A DNA stretch of 21,144 bases, taken from Acidobacteriota bacterium (GTDB lineage: Bacteria > Acidobacteriota > Terriglobia > Terriglobales > Acidobacteriaceae). Below are positions 14,046-21,144 of the stretch, piece after piece; position 1 is the first letter of the stretch; each line of letters begins with the position of its first letter. The notes below the pieces were generated by a model that saw only the letters and a list, made by a program, of their open reading frames with translations, had not been told where the DNA came from and made no database searches. Both the position numbers and the translations under genes were made by a program. Location of the stretch: positions 1 through 21,144 of the forward strand of contig JAJZAL010000069.1 of assembly GCA_021799405.1 (NCBI GenBank), written 5' to 3'.

Positions 14046-15857
14046 TCACGCTTGCGGCGCGTTCCGCTTGGGCCGCCGGTTCGCCTGCAGCACCTTCTTG
14101 CGCAGCCGCAACGACTTGGGTGTTACCTCAACCATCTCGTCGTCGGCGATGAACTCGATCGACTGCTCCAGGTTCAACAAACGAGGCGGCGCAAGCCGAA
14201 TCGCGTCGTCTGCCGTCGACGCGCGCATGTTCGTCAGCTTCTTCTCCCGCACCACGTTCACGTCCAGGTCGTTGTCGCGCGAGTGCTCGCCGATGACCAT
14301 CCCCTCGTAAACCTCCACGCCGGGCGGCACAAAAAGCACGCCGCGATCCTGCAGTCCGTCCAGCGCGTAGGCCGTGGTCGTGCCCGGGCGGTCGGCAATC
14401 AGCGCCCCCGTGGGCCGCTGCGGAATCTCGCCCTGGTACGGCATGTATCCGTCGAACAGCGAATTCATGATGATCGTGCCGCGCGTCTCGGTCAGCAGCT
14501 CGCTGCGCAGGCCGATAATCCCGCGCGACGGCACGCGGAACTCCAGCCGCACGCGCCCCGATCCGTGATTGTGCATCTTCACCATTTCGCCCTTGCGGGG
14601 ACCAAGACGCTCGATCACCGTGCCCACAAAATTCTCCGGAATATCGATCGTCAGGTACTCGACCGGCTCCATCGTTTTGCCTTCCACCTCGCGGGTCACA
14701 ATCTCCGGCCGGCCCACCATCAGCTCGAAACCCTCGCGGCGCATCATCTCGATCAAAATCGCAAGCTGCAACTCGCCCCGCCCCAGCACCTTGAACGAAT
14801 CCGGGCTGCCTGTTTCTTCCACCCGGATCGACACATTCGTCAGCAGCTCCTTGTCCAGGCGCTCGCGCAGGTTCCGCGACGTCACAAACTGGCCCTCCCG
14901 GCCCGCCATCGGCGAGTTGTTCACCATGAACTGCATCGCAATCGTCGGCTCGTCAATGACGATCAGCGGCAGCGGAGCCGGATTCTCAATGCCCGTGATC
15001 GTCTCGCCGATCGTAATGCCCTCCACGCCCGCCACGGCCACGATGTCCCCGATCTCGGTCTTCTCAATGTCCACGCGCTTCAGCCCGCTGAAGCTGAAAA
15101 GCTTCGTGATGCGGGTCTTCTGCAGCGAGCCGTCGCGCTTCGAGATGTACACCTCGTCGCCCGTCTTCAGCGTGCCGTTGAAAACGCGCGCAATCGCCAG
15201 CCGCCCCAGGTAGTCCGAGTAGTCAAGGTTGGTCACCAGCACCTGCAGCGCGCCCTCGGCGTCGCCGGTCGCCGGCGGAATCGTCTCCACAATCTGCTCG
15301 AAGAGCGGTTGCAGATCCGTACCCAGCACGGCCGCGTCGTGGCTCGCCAGGCCCAGCTTGCCGTTCGTGTAGAGCACGGGGAATTCCAGCTGGTCTTCCG
15401 TCGCGTCCAGATCGATAAACAGGTCGTAAACCTCGTTCAGCACTTCTTGCGGCCGCGCGTCCGGGCGATCGATCTTGTTCACCACCAGGATGACCGGCAG
15501 GCGCCCCGCAAGCGCCTTCGAAAGCACGTAGCGCGTCTGCGGCAGCGGACCTTCTGACGCGTCGACCAGCAGCATCACGCCGTCCACCATCTTGAGCGCA
15601 CGCTCCACTTCACCGCCAAAATCGGCGTGGCCCGGCGTGTCGACAATATTGATCTTCCCGCCGTGGTATTCAATGGCCGTGTTCTTGGCCAGGATCGTGA
15701 TGCCCCGCTCGCGCTCCAGTTCGTTCGAGTCCATGACCCGCTCGGCAACGGCTTCATTGGCGCGGAAAGTACCGGCCTGGCGGAGCATGGCGTCGACCAG
15801 CGTGGTCTTCCCGTGGTCGACATGGGCGATGATGGCGATGTTGCGAATCGTGCTCAC
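14046..15857 (-). CDS. typA: Ribosome-associated GTPase TypA/BipA
   Basis: BipA/TypA is a translational GTPase of the elongation-factor family that binds the 70S ribosome and helps ribosome assembly and stress or cold growth. G-domain motifs are AHVDHGKT (residues 11-18), RGITI in the effector loop, DTPGH (73-77) and NKID (127-130). The position of the usual SA motif (G5) reads YTNGKLG, a departure from the common form. Then follow the EF-Tu-like beta-barrel ([19 protein letters not shown]), the alpha/beta domains and the specific C-terminal domain ([22 protein letters not shown]). The GTG at 15857 gives 603 residues, near the 607 of E. coli. A GTG at 15863 sits closer to GAAGGGA and is equally possible. 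It is monocistronic, with terminators on both sides. Confidence 0.96.
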   Translation of the reverse strand: MSTIRNIAIIAHVDHGKTTLVDAMLRQAGTFRANEAVAERVMDSNELERERGITILAKNTAIEYHGGKINIVDTPGHADFGGEVERALKMVDGVMLLVDASEGPLPQTRYVLSKALAGRLPVILVVNKIDRPDARPQEVLNEVYDLFIDLDATEDQLEFPVLYTNGKLGLASHDAAVLGTDLQPLFEQIVETIPPATGDAEGALQVLVTNLDYSDYLGRLAIARVFNGTLKTGDEVYISKRDGSLQKTRITKLFSFSGLKRVDIEKTEIGDIVAVAGVEGITIGETITGIENPAPLPLIVIDEPTIAMQFMVNNSPMAGREGQFVTSRNLRERLDKELLTNVSIRVEETGSPDSFKVLGRGELQLAILIEMMRREGFELMVGRPEIVTREVEGKTMEPVEYLTIDIPENFVGTVIERLGPRKGEMVKMHNHGSGRVRLEFRVPSRGIIGLRSELLTETRGTIIMNSLFDGYMPYQGEIPQRPTGALIADRPGTTTAYALDGLQDRGVLFVPPGVEVYEGMVIGEHSRDNDLDVNVVREKKLTNMRASTADDAIRLAPPRLLNLEQSIEFIADDEMVEVTPKSLRLRKKVLQANRRPKRNAPQA

Positions 15858-16021
15858 AGGCACAGCTTCCCTTCGTGGTTGCAGTTGCTTCTTTGGATGT
15901 CTCTGAAATTGCGCCAGCGGCGCCGGCACTGTGCCGAAACTTCAGGTGGGATTACCTATTAGTTTACCAATTTGCGATCTTCGCTCGAATACGAAGCCAA
16001 GAATGAGCAGAAATCACGCTC

Positions 16022-16056
16022 AAAAAAGTCGCCGGAACGGGACCCTCCGCTCCGGC
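16022..16056 (-). terminator. Intrinsic terminator after the XRE-cupin gene
   Basis: On the minus strand GCCGGA (16051-16056) and TCCGGC (16031-16036) form a stem around 14 bases, followed by GACTTTTTTG with six T. It lies 55 bases after the regulator gene and before the bipA promoter region, separating the two transcripts. Confidence 0.75.
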
Positions 16057-16111
16057 CGCAAAACTCCGTAATCACAAGCTCGTGTACACGCCCTCCCGGG
16101 CTATCGCCGCC

Positions 16112-16897
16112 TCACACCCGCGGCGTCCGCAGCGGCGCACCGCCCGGTGAAATGCCTCGCCCGACTGCGACTCCGGTAGACGCCTGCGCCACGCTCTGCC
16201 GCGCACCCAGCGACGCGCTCAGGCTGCGCATTCCCGTCCCGTGCTGTATCCCCTGCTGGTGCATCGTCACAATAATCACCACCGCCGGCGTCTTCCCGGC
16301 GCACTGGTATGCGTGCGGCGTGCTCGCATCAAAGTAGACGCTGTCGCCCGCCGCGAGCACCTGCGTCCGCTCGCCATGCTTGATTTCCAGTTCCCCTTCC
16401 ACCACATACAGGAACTCGAACCCCGGATGGACGTGAGCACGAACTTCGGTTCCTTTTTTTAATGGAATGAATTCGGCATAGTAAGGATCGAGCGTCCGGT
16501 CCGGCACCATGTAGCCGAGACTCTCAAAATAGTAGGTGGGGTCGTCGACGCCGGTCTGCGGTAAACGAACCCGCTCCTTCTTCCTATGCACGCGGAACAG
16601 GGTATGTGGCTCGGTTTCGAAAAAGTACGAGAGGTCCTTGCTGAACACCATGGCGATGCGCGCCAGGTTGCGCAGTGTCGGCACCACCCGGCCCGTCTCC
16701 AGTTGCGACAGAAAACTCGCCGAAAGGCCCGTGTGCCGGCCAAGCTCCACCAGCCCCATCGATTTCTTCAGGCGAAGGCGCTTGATGCGTTCGCCGATGC
16801 GCTTTTCCGCAATAAAGGCTTCGGCGGTTTCAGGGTCGATCTCAACGGCTGCGGCTTCCTCCCTTACGGCGGCAGGATCTTTCACGGCAGTTTTCAT
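16112..16897 (-). CDS. XRE-family transcriptional regulator with cupin sensor domain
   Basis: Residues 33-92 are a helix-turn-helix of the XRE/HipB type (IGERIKRLRLKKSMG, then LSASFLSQLETGRVVPTL). Residues 145-212 form a cupin_2 barrel with H155, H157, E161 and H195 as possible metal ligands (RAHVHPGFEFLYVVEGELEI). Such proteins sense small molecules or amines and repress nearby genes; the effector cannot be told. The C-terminal 50 residues are low-complexity, rich in Gly, Ser and Ala. I chose the ATG at 16897 (261 residues) because GAGGAG lies 10-11 bases upstream. An ATG at 16924 or a TTG at 16945 would extend it. It is divergent from the epimerase gene, and the 13-bp palindrome at 16957 is a likely operator for self-control and control of the epimerase. 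Confidence 0.9.
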   Translation of the reverse strand: MKTAVKDPAAVREEAAAVEIDPETAEAFIAEKRIGERIKRLRLKKSMGLVELGRHTGLSASFLSQLETGRVVPTLRNLARIAMVFSKDLSYFFETEPHTLFRVHRKKERVRLPQTGVDDPTYYFESLGYMVPDRTLDPYYAEFIPLKKGTEVRAHVHPGFEFLYVVEGELEIKHGERTQVLAAGDSVYFDASTPHAYQCAGKTPAVVIIVTMHQQGIQHGTGMRSLSASLGARQSVAQASTGVAVGRGISPGGAPLRTPRV

Positions 16898-16956
16898 CGT
16901 GGATGCTTCTCCTCGAAGGCTCATATCGTTATTCTCTCGCTTCAAAAACTTTTGAT

Positions 16957-16969
16957 GAGATTAAATCTC
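16957..16969. promoter_or_regulatory. Candidate operator GAGATT-A-AATCTC
   Basis: A perfect 6-1-6 inverted repeat lies in the AT-rich divergent region, 60 bases before the regulator start and 57 before the epimerase start. Spacing and symmetry suit a dimeric XRE repressor such as the neighbouring one. The sequence TCTCGC occurs twice nearby (16935-16940 and 16966-16971 approximately). Confidence 0.5.
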
Positions 16970-17025
16970 GCAATTTTCCCGAACGTTTTAGTACGCCGGA
17001 AGATCTCCGAAAGGATGTCGACACC

Positions 17026-17955
17026 ATGAAAAATCATGTGCTTTTGAGTGGAGCCTCCGGGCTCATCGGCACCGCCCTGCGCCAGCAACTCACCGCCGCG
17101 GGCTGGGAATCTCGCCAACTCGTCCGCCACAAGCCCCAAAATCCGGGCGAGGTCCAATGGAATCCCGGCCAGGGGGCCGGCCCGGACGCGGCTGCGCTCG
17201 GAAACCCCGCCGTCGCCATTCACCTTTCCGGCGCCGGCATTGCCGACAAACGCTGGACCGAGGCCCGCAAGCAGCTCATCGTCGACAGCCGCATCCAGAG
17301 CACCCGCGCCCTGGTGACCGCTCTCTGCGCCCTCGACCCCAAACCCCGGCTGCTCATATGTGCCTCTGCCATCGGCATTTACGGCGACCGCAGCGACGAA
17401 GTCCTCGACGAAACCTCCACCCATGGAACCGGCTTTCTGCCCCACACCTGCGAGCAATGGGAGGCCGCCGCCGCCGAGGCGGCAAACTCCGGAATCCGCG
17501 TCGTCTCGGCGCGTTTTGGAGTCGTTCTCGCAAAACAAGGTGGAGCACTGGCGAAAATGCTGCCGCTCTTCCGGCTCGGCCTTGGAGGCCCGCTGGGCAG
17601 CGGCCGCCAGTGGATGAGCTGGATCAGCGCGCGGGATACCGCCCGGGCGCTGGCCTTTCTGGCCGATCCAGCCCAGGCCGAAGGCCCCGCGGTCGAAGCG
17701 GTCAACGTCGTGGCCCCCGACCCGGTAACCAATGCCGCGTTCACCCGCGCCCTGGGCCGGGCGCTCCATCGGCCTGCATTCTTGCCGGCTCCGGCCTTTG
17801 CACTCCGGCTCGCCTTCGGCGAAATGGCCGACGCCGCCCTGCTCGCCTCCGCTCGCGTCCTTCCCCGCCGGCTCCAGCAAATGGGCTTCCGCTTCGAGGA
17901 CGCCACCCTCGCCGGCGCCCTCCGTTCGGCCATCGCGCATTCAGAAAACCCGTAG
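17026..17955 (+). CDS. TIGR01777-family NAD(P)-dependent epimerase (YfcH-like)
   Basis: The 309-residue product opens with the Rossmann motif LLSGASGLIG. It continues with HLSGAGIADKRWTEARKQ, typical of the TIGR01777/YfcH group of extended short-chain dehydrogenases. SAIGIYGDR holds the catalytic-site tyrosine region, and MSWISARDTARAL is also conserved. The C-terminal DUF1731-like tail is present (RPAFLPAPAFALRLAFGEMAD, with LPRRLQQMGFRFE after it). The substrate of this family is not known; it is often linked to cell-division or envelope phenotypes without proof. The ATG at 17026 has AAGGA ten bases upstream; the frame is open to 16903 but that would run through the operator region. It is transcribed divergently from the XRE-cupin regulator, which suggests regulation by that protein. 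The lipoprotein gene follows after 100 bases. Confidence 0.9.
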   Translation: MKNHVLLSGASGLIGTALRQQLTAAGWESRQLVRHKPQNPGEVQWNPGQGAGPDAAALGNPAVAIHLSGAGIADKRWTEARKQLIVDSRIQSTRALVTALCALDPKPRLLICASAIGIYGDRSDEVLDETSTHGTGFLPHTCEQWEAAAAEAANSGIRVVSARFGVVLAKQGGALAKMLPLFRLGLGGPLGSGRQWMSWISARDTARALAFLADPAQAEGPAVEAVNVVAPDPVTNAAFTRALGRALHRPAFLPAPAFALRLAFGEMADAALLASARVLPRRLQQMGFRFEDATLAGALRSAIAHSENP

Positions 17956-18055
17956 GCCGGCGAAACGCTGCCCACTCCGCACTGCCGCCAGCGATTTCCG
18001 GCCATGGCCGCCCATCCTTGCACTGCGGCATTTCCGAAAATGCTTTAGCCTCTAG

Positions 18056-19195
18056 ATGATGACGGCCGGGGTCTCGCGCAGGGTTGCGGCAATGGGATTG
18101 GGTCTGGCGCTGGCGGCGCTCGTGAGCGGCTGCGCGCTCGAGGCTGCGCCCATGCCCCCAAGCCTGCACATCCCTGTTCCCGTCACCAACCTCACGGCCA
18201 GGCGCGCGGGCAACGCCGTCACACTCGCCTGGACCATGCCCGAGCGCGCCACCGATAAGGTCGCGCTCAAGGGCCGTCAGCGGGTCGAGATTTGCCGTCT
18301 TCCGCAACCCTCCGGCGCCCCAAATTCCAAACCCAGCCAGGCTCCCTGCCAGCCGGCGGGAAACATCATGATTCTGCCCGGCGTGGCCGGCAGGTTTGTG
18401 GATACCCTCCCGCCCGCGCTCGACACCGGCGCGCCTCGGCTGCTCACTTACGCCGTCCGCGTCTATGGCCCCTACAAGCGCCTCGCCGGATACTCCAACC
18501 GCGCCACCGTGATCGCAGGCGCCGCTCCGCCGCCCGTAGGCGACGTCACCGCCCAGACCCGTCCCGACGGAATCGTCCTCCACTGGCAGCCGCGGCCGCC
18601 CGAGCACGGCATGCAGATGCGCATGGTCCGCACCCTCGTCGAGCCAAAGCTCGCCCCGCACGCAAAACCGCCTCAGCCCAATCCAATGCTGGGCGCGGGA
18701 CCGGTCCAGCGCCAGGTCCTTGAAGTCAGCCTCGCCGCGCACGACCCCGGACAGGCTCTCGATCGCGACGCCACCCTCGACCACACCTATACTTACGTCC
18801 TCCAGCGCGTCATCCAGCTCAAGGTCGACGGCGCCAGCGCCGAACTCGCCGGCGCAAAAAGCCCCGCCGTCACCGTGGACGCCAAGGACGTTTTCCCGCC
18901 CTCCGTCCCGCAGGGCCTCGTCGCCGTTGCTGACGCCCAGGCCCGCTCCATCGATCTCTCCTGGGAGCCAAGCCCCCAGCCGGACACCGCCGGCTACATC
19001 GTCTATCGCCGCGCCGCCATCGGCGCATGGCGGCGCATCTCACCCGCAAACCAGCTCGTCACCGCCCCGGCCTGGAACGACACCACCGTCCTGCCCGGCG
19101 TGCACTACCAATATTCCGTCTCCGCCGTCGACCGCGACGGCAACCAAAGCGCGCGCTCCGCGTCTGTACAGGAGGAACTCCCCCGGCAACAGTAA
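18056..19195 (+). CDS. Lipoprotein with fibronectin type III domains
   Basis: The 379-residue protein starts with a lipoprotein signal peptide: basic SRR, a hydrophobic stretch, then the lipobox VSGC with C26. The body appears to hold three FN3-like domains. The first begins VTNLTARRAGNAVTLAWTM. The second begins VGDVTAQTRPDGIVLHWQP. The third begins PQGLVAVADAQARSIDLSWE and ends with YQYSVSAVDRDGNQS. FN3 modules in bacterial lipoproteins usually bind polymers or partner proteins; no enzyme domain is present. Between the second and third domain is a less regular segment of about 100 residues. The start ATGATG at 18056 has no obvious ribosome site, and no terminator separates it from the epimerase, so read-through is possible. 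The protein should be anchored to the periplasmic face of a membrane. Confidence 0.85.
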   Translation: MMTAGVSRRVAAMGLGLALAALVSGCALEAAPMPPSLHIPVPVTNLTARRAGNAVTLAWTMPERATDKVALKGRQRVEICRLPQPSGAPNSKPSQAPCQPAGNIMILPGVAGRFVDTLPPALDTGAPRLLTYAVRVYGPYKRLAGYSNRATVIAGAAPPPVGDVTAQTRPDGIVLHWQPRPPEHGMQMRMVRTLVEPKLAPHAKPPQPNPMLGAGPVQRQVLEVSLAAHDPGQALDRDATLDHTYTYVLQRVIQLKVDGASAELAGAKSPAVTVDAKDVFPPSVPQGLVAVADAQARSIDLSWEPSPQPDTAGYIVYRRAAIGAWRRISPANQLVTAPAWNDTTVLPGVHYQYSVSAVDRDGNQSARSASVQEELPRQQ

Positions 19196-19252
19196 TTCCG
19201 CTCGCAGCCGGGCGCAGCCTCCGGAAAGAAAATGAAAGGGTAGATACAAATC

Positions 19253-20056
19253 ATGCGTTATTGCCGGTTCATGACCGAGTTTGGGCCGCAGTACGGGGCC
19301 GTCGAATATCGCCCGGGCAATCCATCCGGTGGCTGGTGGATCGAGCGCCTGCTCCCGCCCTTTGACGAAGACAAGTGCGTCGCCCCCTATGAAGGCAAGT
19401 TTTCCCCGCTGCCACTCGACCAGGCCCAGTTGCTCCCGCCGGTCGTCCCCTCCAAAATCGTCTGTATCGGCCGCAACTACGGCGCGCACGCCGCCGAACT
19501 CGGCAACGATGTCCCCAAAGAGCCGCTGCTCTTTCTCAAGGCGCCCTCCTCGCTGCTCGCCCCCGGCGCAACCATCCTGCTGCCCACGCAATCCCAGCGC
19601 GTCGACTTCGAAGGCGAACTCGCCGTCGTCATCGGCAAACGCGCCTCTAAAATCGGCCCCGCCGAAGACGTCCGCCCCTACATCCGCGGCTACACCATCG
19701 TCAACGACGTCACCGCCCGCGACCTCCAGAAGTCCGACGGACAGTGGTCCCGCGCCAAGGGATTCGACACCTTCTGCCCCACCGGCCCTGTCGTCACTGA
19801 CGACCTCGACCCCGTCGCCGGAATCGCCGTCGTCACCCGCCTCAACGGCGAAATCCATCAGGAGGGCACCACCCGCGACCTCATCTTCCCCATCGACACC
19901 CTCCTTCGCCACATCTCCGCCGCCATGACCCTCATGCCCGGCGACCTCATCCCAACCGGCACGCCCTCCGGCGTCGGACCCATGCATGCCGGTGATGTCG
20001 TTGAGGTTACCGTCGAAGGCATCGGCTCGCTCCGCAATCCGGTCGCCCAGGGATGA
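19253..20056 (+). CDS. Fumarylacetoacetate hydrolase-family protein
   Basis: The 267-residue protein has the FAH C-terminal fold. Key blocks are KIVCIGRNYGAHAAELG, the metal ligands E120 and E122 in DFEGELAVVIG, and D152 in VNDVTARDLQ. K96 in FLKAPSS and KGFDTFCPTGPV (169-180) are also typical. Family members hydrolyse acylpyruvates or fumarylacetoacetate, decarboxylate oxaloacetate, or isomerise 2-hydroxyhepta-2,4-diene-1,7-dioate; all use a divalent metal. The sequence cannot tell which. The short N-terminal domain and the lack of a neighbouring catabolic operon favour a broad-specificity acylpyruvase or oxaloacetate decarboxylase. The ATG at 19253 lies 12 bases after AAAGGG; a downstream ATG at 19271 would remove conserved start residues. 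It follows the FN3 lipoprotein by 57 bases, and transaldolase follows by 118. Confidence 0.92.
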   Translation: MRYCRFMTEFGPQYGAVEYRPGNPSGGWWIERLLPPFDEDKCVAPYEGKFSPLPLDQAQLLPPVVPSKIVCIGRNYGAHAAELGNDVPKEPLLFLKAPSSLLAPGATILLPTQSQRVDFEGELAVVIGKRASKIGPAEDVRPYIRGYTIVNDVTARDLQKSDGQWSRAKGFDTFCPTGPVVTDDLDPVAGIAVVTRLNGEIHQEGTTRDLIFPIDTLLRHISAAMTLMPGDLIPTGTPSGVGPMHAGDVVEVTVEGIGSLRNPVAQG

Positions 20057-20144
20057 TGCGCGCATCTAATAATGTTGGGGATCTCTCACAACCGTAACCG
20101 GATCGCGCCGGGCCTTCCCTGCGCGGAGCTCCCCGCGATCTCGT

Positions 20145-20150
20145 TACAAT
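20145..20150 (+). promoter_or_regulatory. Possible -10 element of the transaldolase gene
   Basis: TACAAT lies 24 bases before the ATG of transaldolase, just after a GC-rich inverted repeat (GATCGCG at 20101-20107 with CGCGATC at 20134-20140). No good -35 box is visible at the usual distance. Confidence 0.3.
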
Positions 20151-20174
20151 AAACACATAGGTTCAGGAGGAAGC

Positions 20175-21144
20175 ATGGGACAGAGTGAGCTCGCTCAGCT
20201 ACGCAAAATGACCACCGTCGTCGCCGACACCGGAGACATCGAAGCCATCGAAAAGGTGAAGCCGCAGGACGCGACCACCAATCCGTCGCTCATCACCGCC
20301 GCCGCGCAGATGCCCGCCTACCAGAAGATCGTCGACGACACCCTGCTCGACGCCAAAAAGCAGCTCGGCAACGCCGCCACCCACAAGGACGTCGCCAAAC
20401 TCGCCTTTGAAAACCTCGCCGTCGCCTTCGGCAAAAAGATCCTCGCCATCATTCCAGGCCGCGTCTCCACCGAGGTCGACGCGCGTCTCTCCTATGACAC
20501 CGAGGCCACCATGAAGCAGGCCCGCTCCATCATCCAGAAGTACGCCGACGCGGGCATCTCCAGGGAGCGCATCCTCATCAAGATCGCCTCCACCTGGGAA
20601 GGCATCCGCGCCGCCGAGCAGCTCGAAAAGGAAGGCATCCACTGCAACCTCACCCTCCTCTTCGGTCTCCATCAGGCCATTGCCTGCGCCGACGCCGGCG
20701 TCACCCTCATCTCGCCCTTCGTCGGCCGCATCCTCGACTGGTACAAGAAGAACACCGGCAAGGACTACACCGGCGCCGACGACCCCGGCGTCCAGAGCGT
20801 CACCCGCATTTACAACTACTTCAAGAAATTCGGCTACAAGACCGTCGTCATGGGTGCCAGCTTCCGCAACATCGGCGAAATTGAACAGCTCGCCGGCTGC
20901 GACCTGCTCACCATCTCGCCCAAGCTCCTCGAGGAGCTCGAAGCCAAGCCCGCCGAACTGCCCCGCAAGCTCGACCCCGAAGCCGCAAAAGGCATGCAGA
21001 TCGAACGCCTCCACATCGACAAGGCCACCTTCGACAAGATGCACGCCGAAGACAAGATGGCCAACGACAAGCTCAGCGAAGGCATCAAGGGCTTCAGCGA
21101 CGCCCTCGAAAACCTCGAACAGATGCTCGCCAAGCGCCTCGAAG
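20175..21144 (+). CDS. tal: Transaldolase, 3' end outside the window
   Basis: Transaldolase moves a dihydroxyacetone unit between sugar phosphates in the non-oxidative pentose phosphate pathway. The frame is open from the ATG at 20175 to the window edge, 323 codons, so only the last few residues are missing by the usual family length. The Schiff-base lysine is K136 in [11 protein letters not shown]. The acid residue D18 is in [11 protein letters not shown]36 is in DATTNPSLI, and further active-site blocks are [21 protein letters not shown] and [14 protein letters not shown]. The pattern is that of the long TalB-type (about 315 residues), not the short fructose-6-phosphate aldolase type. AGGAGG with a 4-5 base spacer precedes the ATG. 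The codons are strongly biased to C in third position, as expected of a highly expressed gene in this genome. Confidence 0.97.
   Translation, partial: MGQSELAQLRKMTTVVADTGDIEAIEKVKPQDATTNPSLITAAAQMPAYQKIVDDTLLDAKKQLGNAATHKDVAKLAFENLAVAFGKKILAIIPGRVSTEVDARLSYDTEATMKQARSIIQKYADAGISRERILIKIASTWEGIRAAEQLEKEGIHCNLTLLFGLHQAIACADAGVTLISPFVGRILDWYKKNTGKDYTGADDPGVQSVTRIYNYFKKFGYKTVVMGASFRNIGEIEQLAGCDLLTISPKLLEELEAKPAELPRKLDPEAAKGMQIERLHIDKATFDKMHAEDKMANDKLSEGIKGFSDALENLEQMLAKRLE

Noticed and set aside
14052..15557. 501-codon plus-strand frame opposite bipA
   Set aside because: It is the antisense shadow of a conserved GTPase and has Arg/His-rich low-complexity composition.
16942..17940. 332-codon minus-strand frame opposite the epimerase
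   Set aside because: It is antisense to a clear Rossmann enzyme and has no family resemblance.
19040..20065. 341-codon minus-strand frame opposite the FAH-family gene
   Set aside because: It is Gly/Asp-rich shadow sequence opposite a gene with conserved active-site residues.
20199..21044. 281-codon minus-strand frame opposite transaldolase
   Set aside because: It is Gly/Val/Asp-rich, as expected from the antisense of C-ending codons; transaldolase on the plus strand is certain.

Overview
The window looks like a chromosomal stretch of a GC-rich Gram-negative bacterium, most likely an acidobacterium of the Terriglobia type. This assignment is an inference. It rests on four things: lipid A genes that use LpxI, a very large secreted NHL/Ig-like protein ending in a hydrophobic-basic-hydrophobic-GCGG tail, a YfiT/DinB protein, and an XRE-cupin regulator. 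Most of it is ordinary core or near-core genome. No phage, IS element, CRISPR array or rRNA gene is visible.

Layout. (1) 1-470: the 3' part of a Lys/Ala/Pro-rich histone H1-like gene, ending at a strong terminator shared with the convergent operon. (2) 492-3332, minus strand: fabZ-lpxA-lpxI-peroxiredoxin, an envelope operon in which fabZ and lpxA overlap by 4 nt. (3) 3461-7400: a 25-codon plus-strand mini-ORF with an excellent ribosome binding site, overlapping the 3' end of a 1293-residue exported protein on the minus strand. That protein has two six-repeat NHL propellers, a HYDIN/ASPM-like domain, three YGT-type Ig-like repeats and an IPT/TIG domain, and it is less GC-rich than its neighbours. 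(4) 7853-10662, minus strand: the tldD-tldE metalloprotease pair, overlapping by 4 nt. Upstream of tldD lies a 54-nt tRNA-like relic that has acceptor, D and T arms but no anticodon arm. It sits between 11-bp direct repeats. (5) 10887-13910, plus strand: a 46-residue exported His/Lys-rich peptide, a YfiT-like DinB protein, a hypothetical protein, a small alpha/beta-barrel-like protein and an exported protein of unknown role, separated by several strong hairpins. (6) 14046-16897, minus strand: typA/bipA and an XRE-cupin regulator. (7) 17026-21144, plus strand: a TIGR01777-type epimerase divergent from the regulator, an FN3 lipoprotein, a fumarylacetoacetate-hydrolase-family enzyme, and transaldolase running off the right edge.

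How parts may work together. FabZ and LpxA both use 3-hydroxyacyl-ACP and LpxI acts later in the same lipid A pathway, so the first operon supplies the outer membrane. TldD and TldE form a peptide-processing protease, and the small His-rich peptide encoded divergently beside them is a possible but unproven substrate. The XRE-cupin regulator and the epimerase share an intergenic region holding a perfect 6-1-6 inverted repeat, a likely operator.

I did not find an obvious new multi-gene system. The most unusual items are the anticodon-armless tRNA-like element with its flanking repeats, the lipoprotein-signal-like module at the C-terminus of the NHL protein, the TldDE/His-rich-peptide neighbourhood, and the mini-ORF at 3461-3538.
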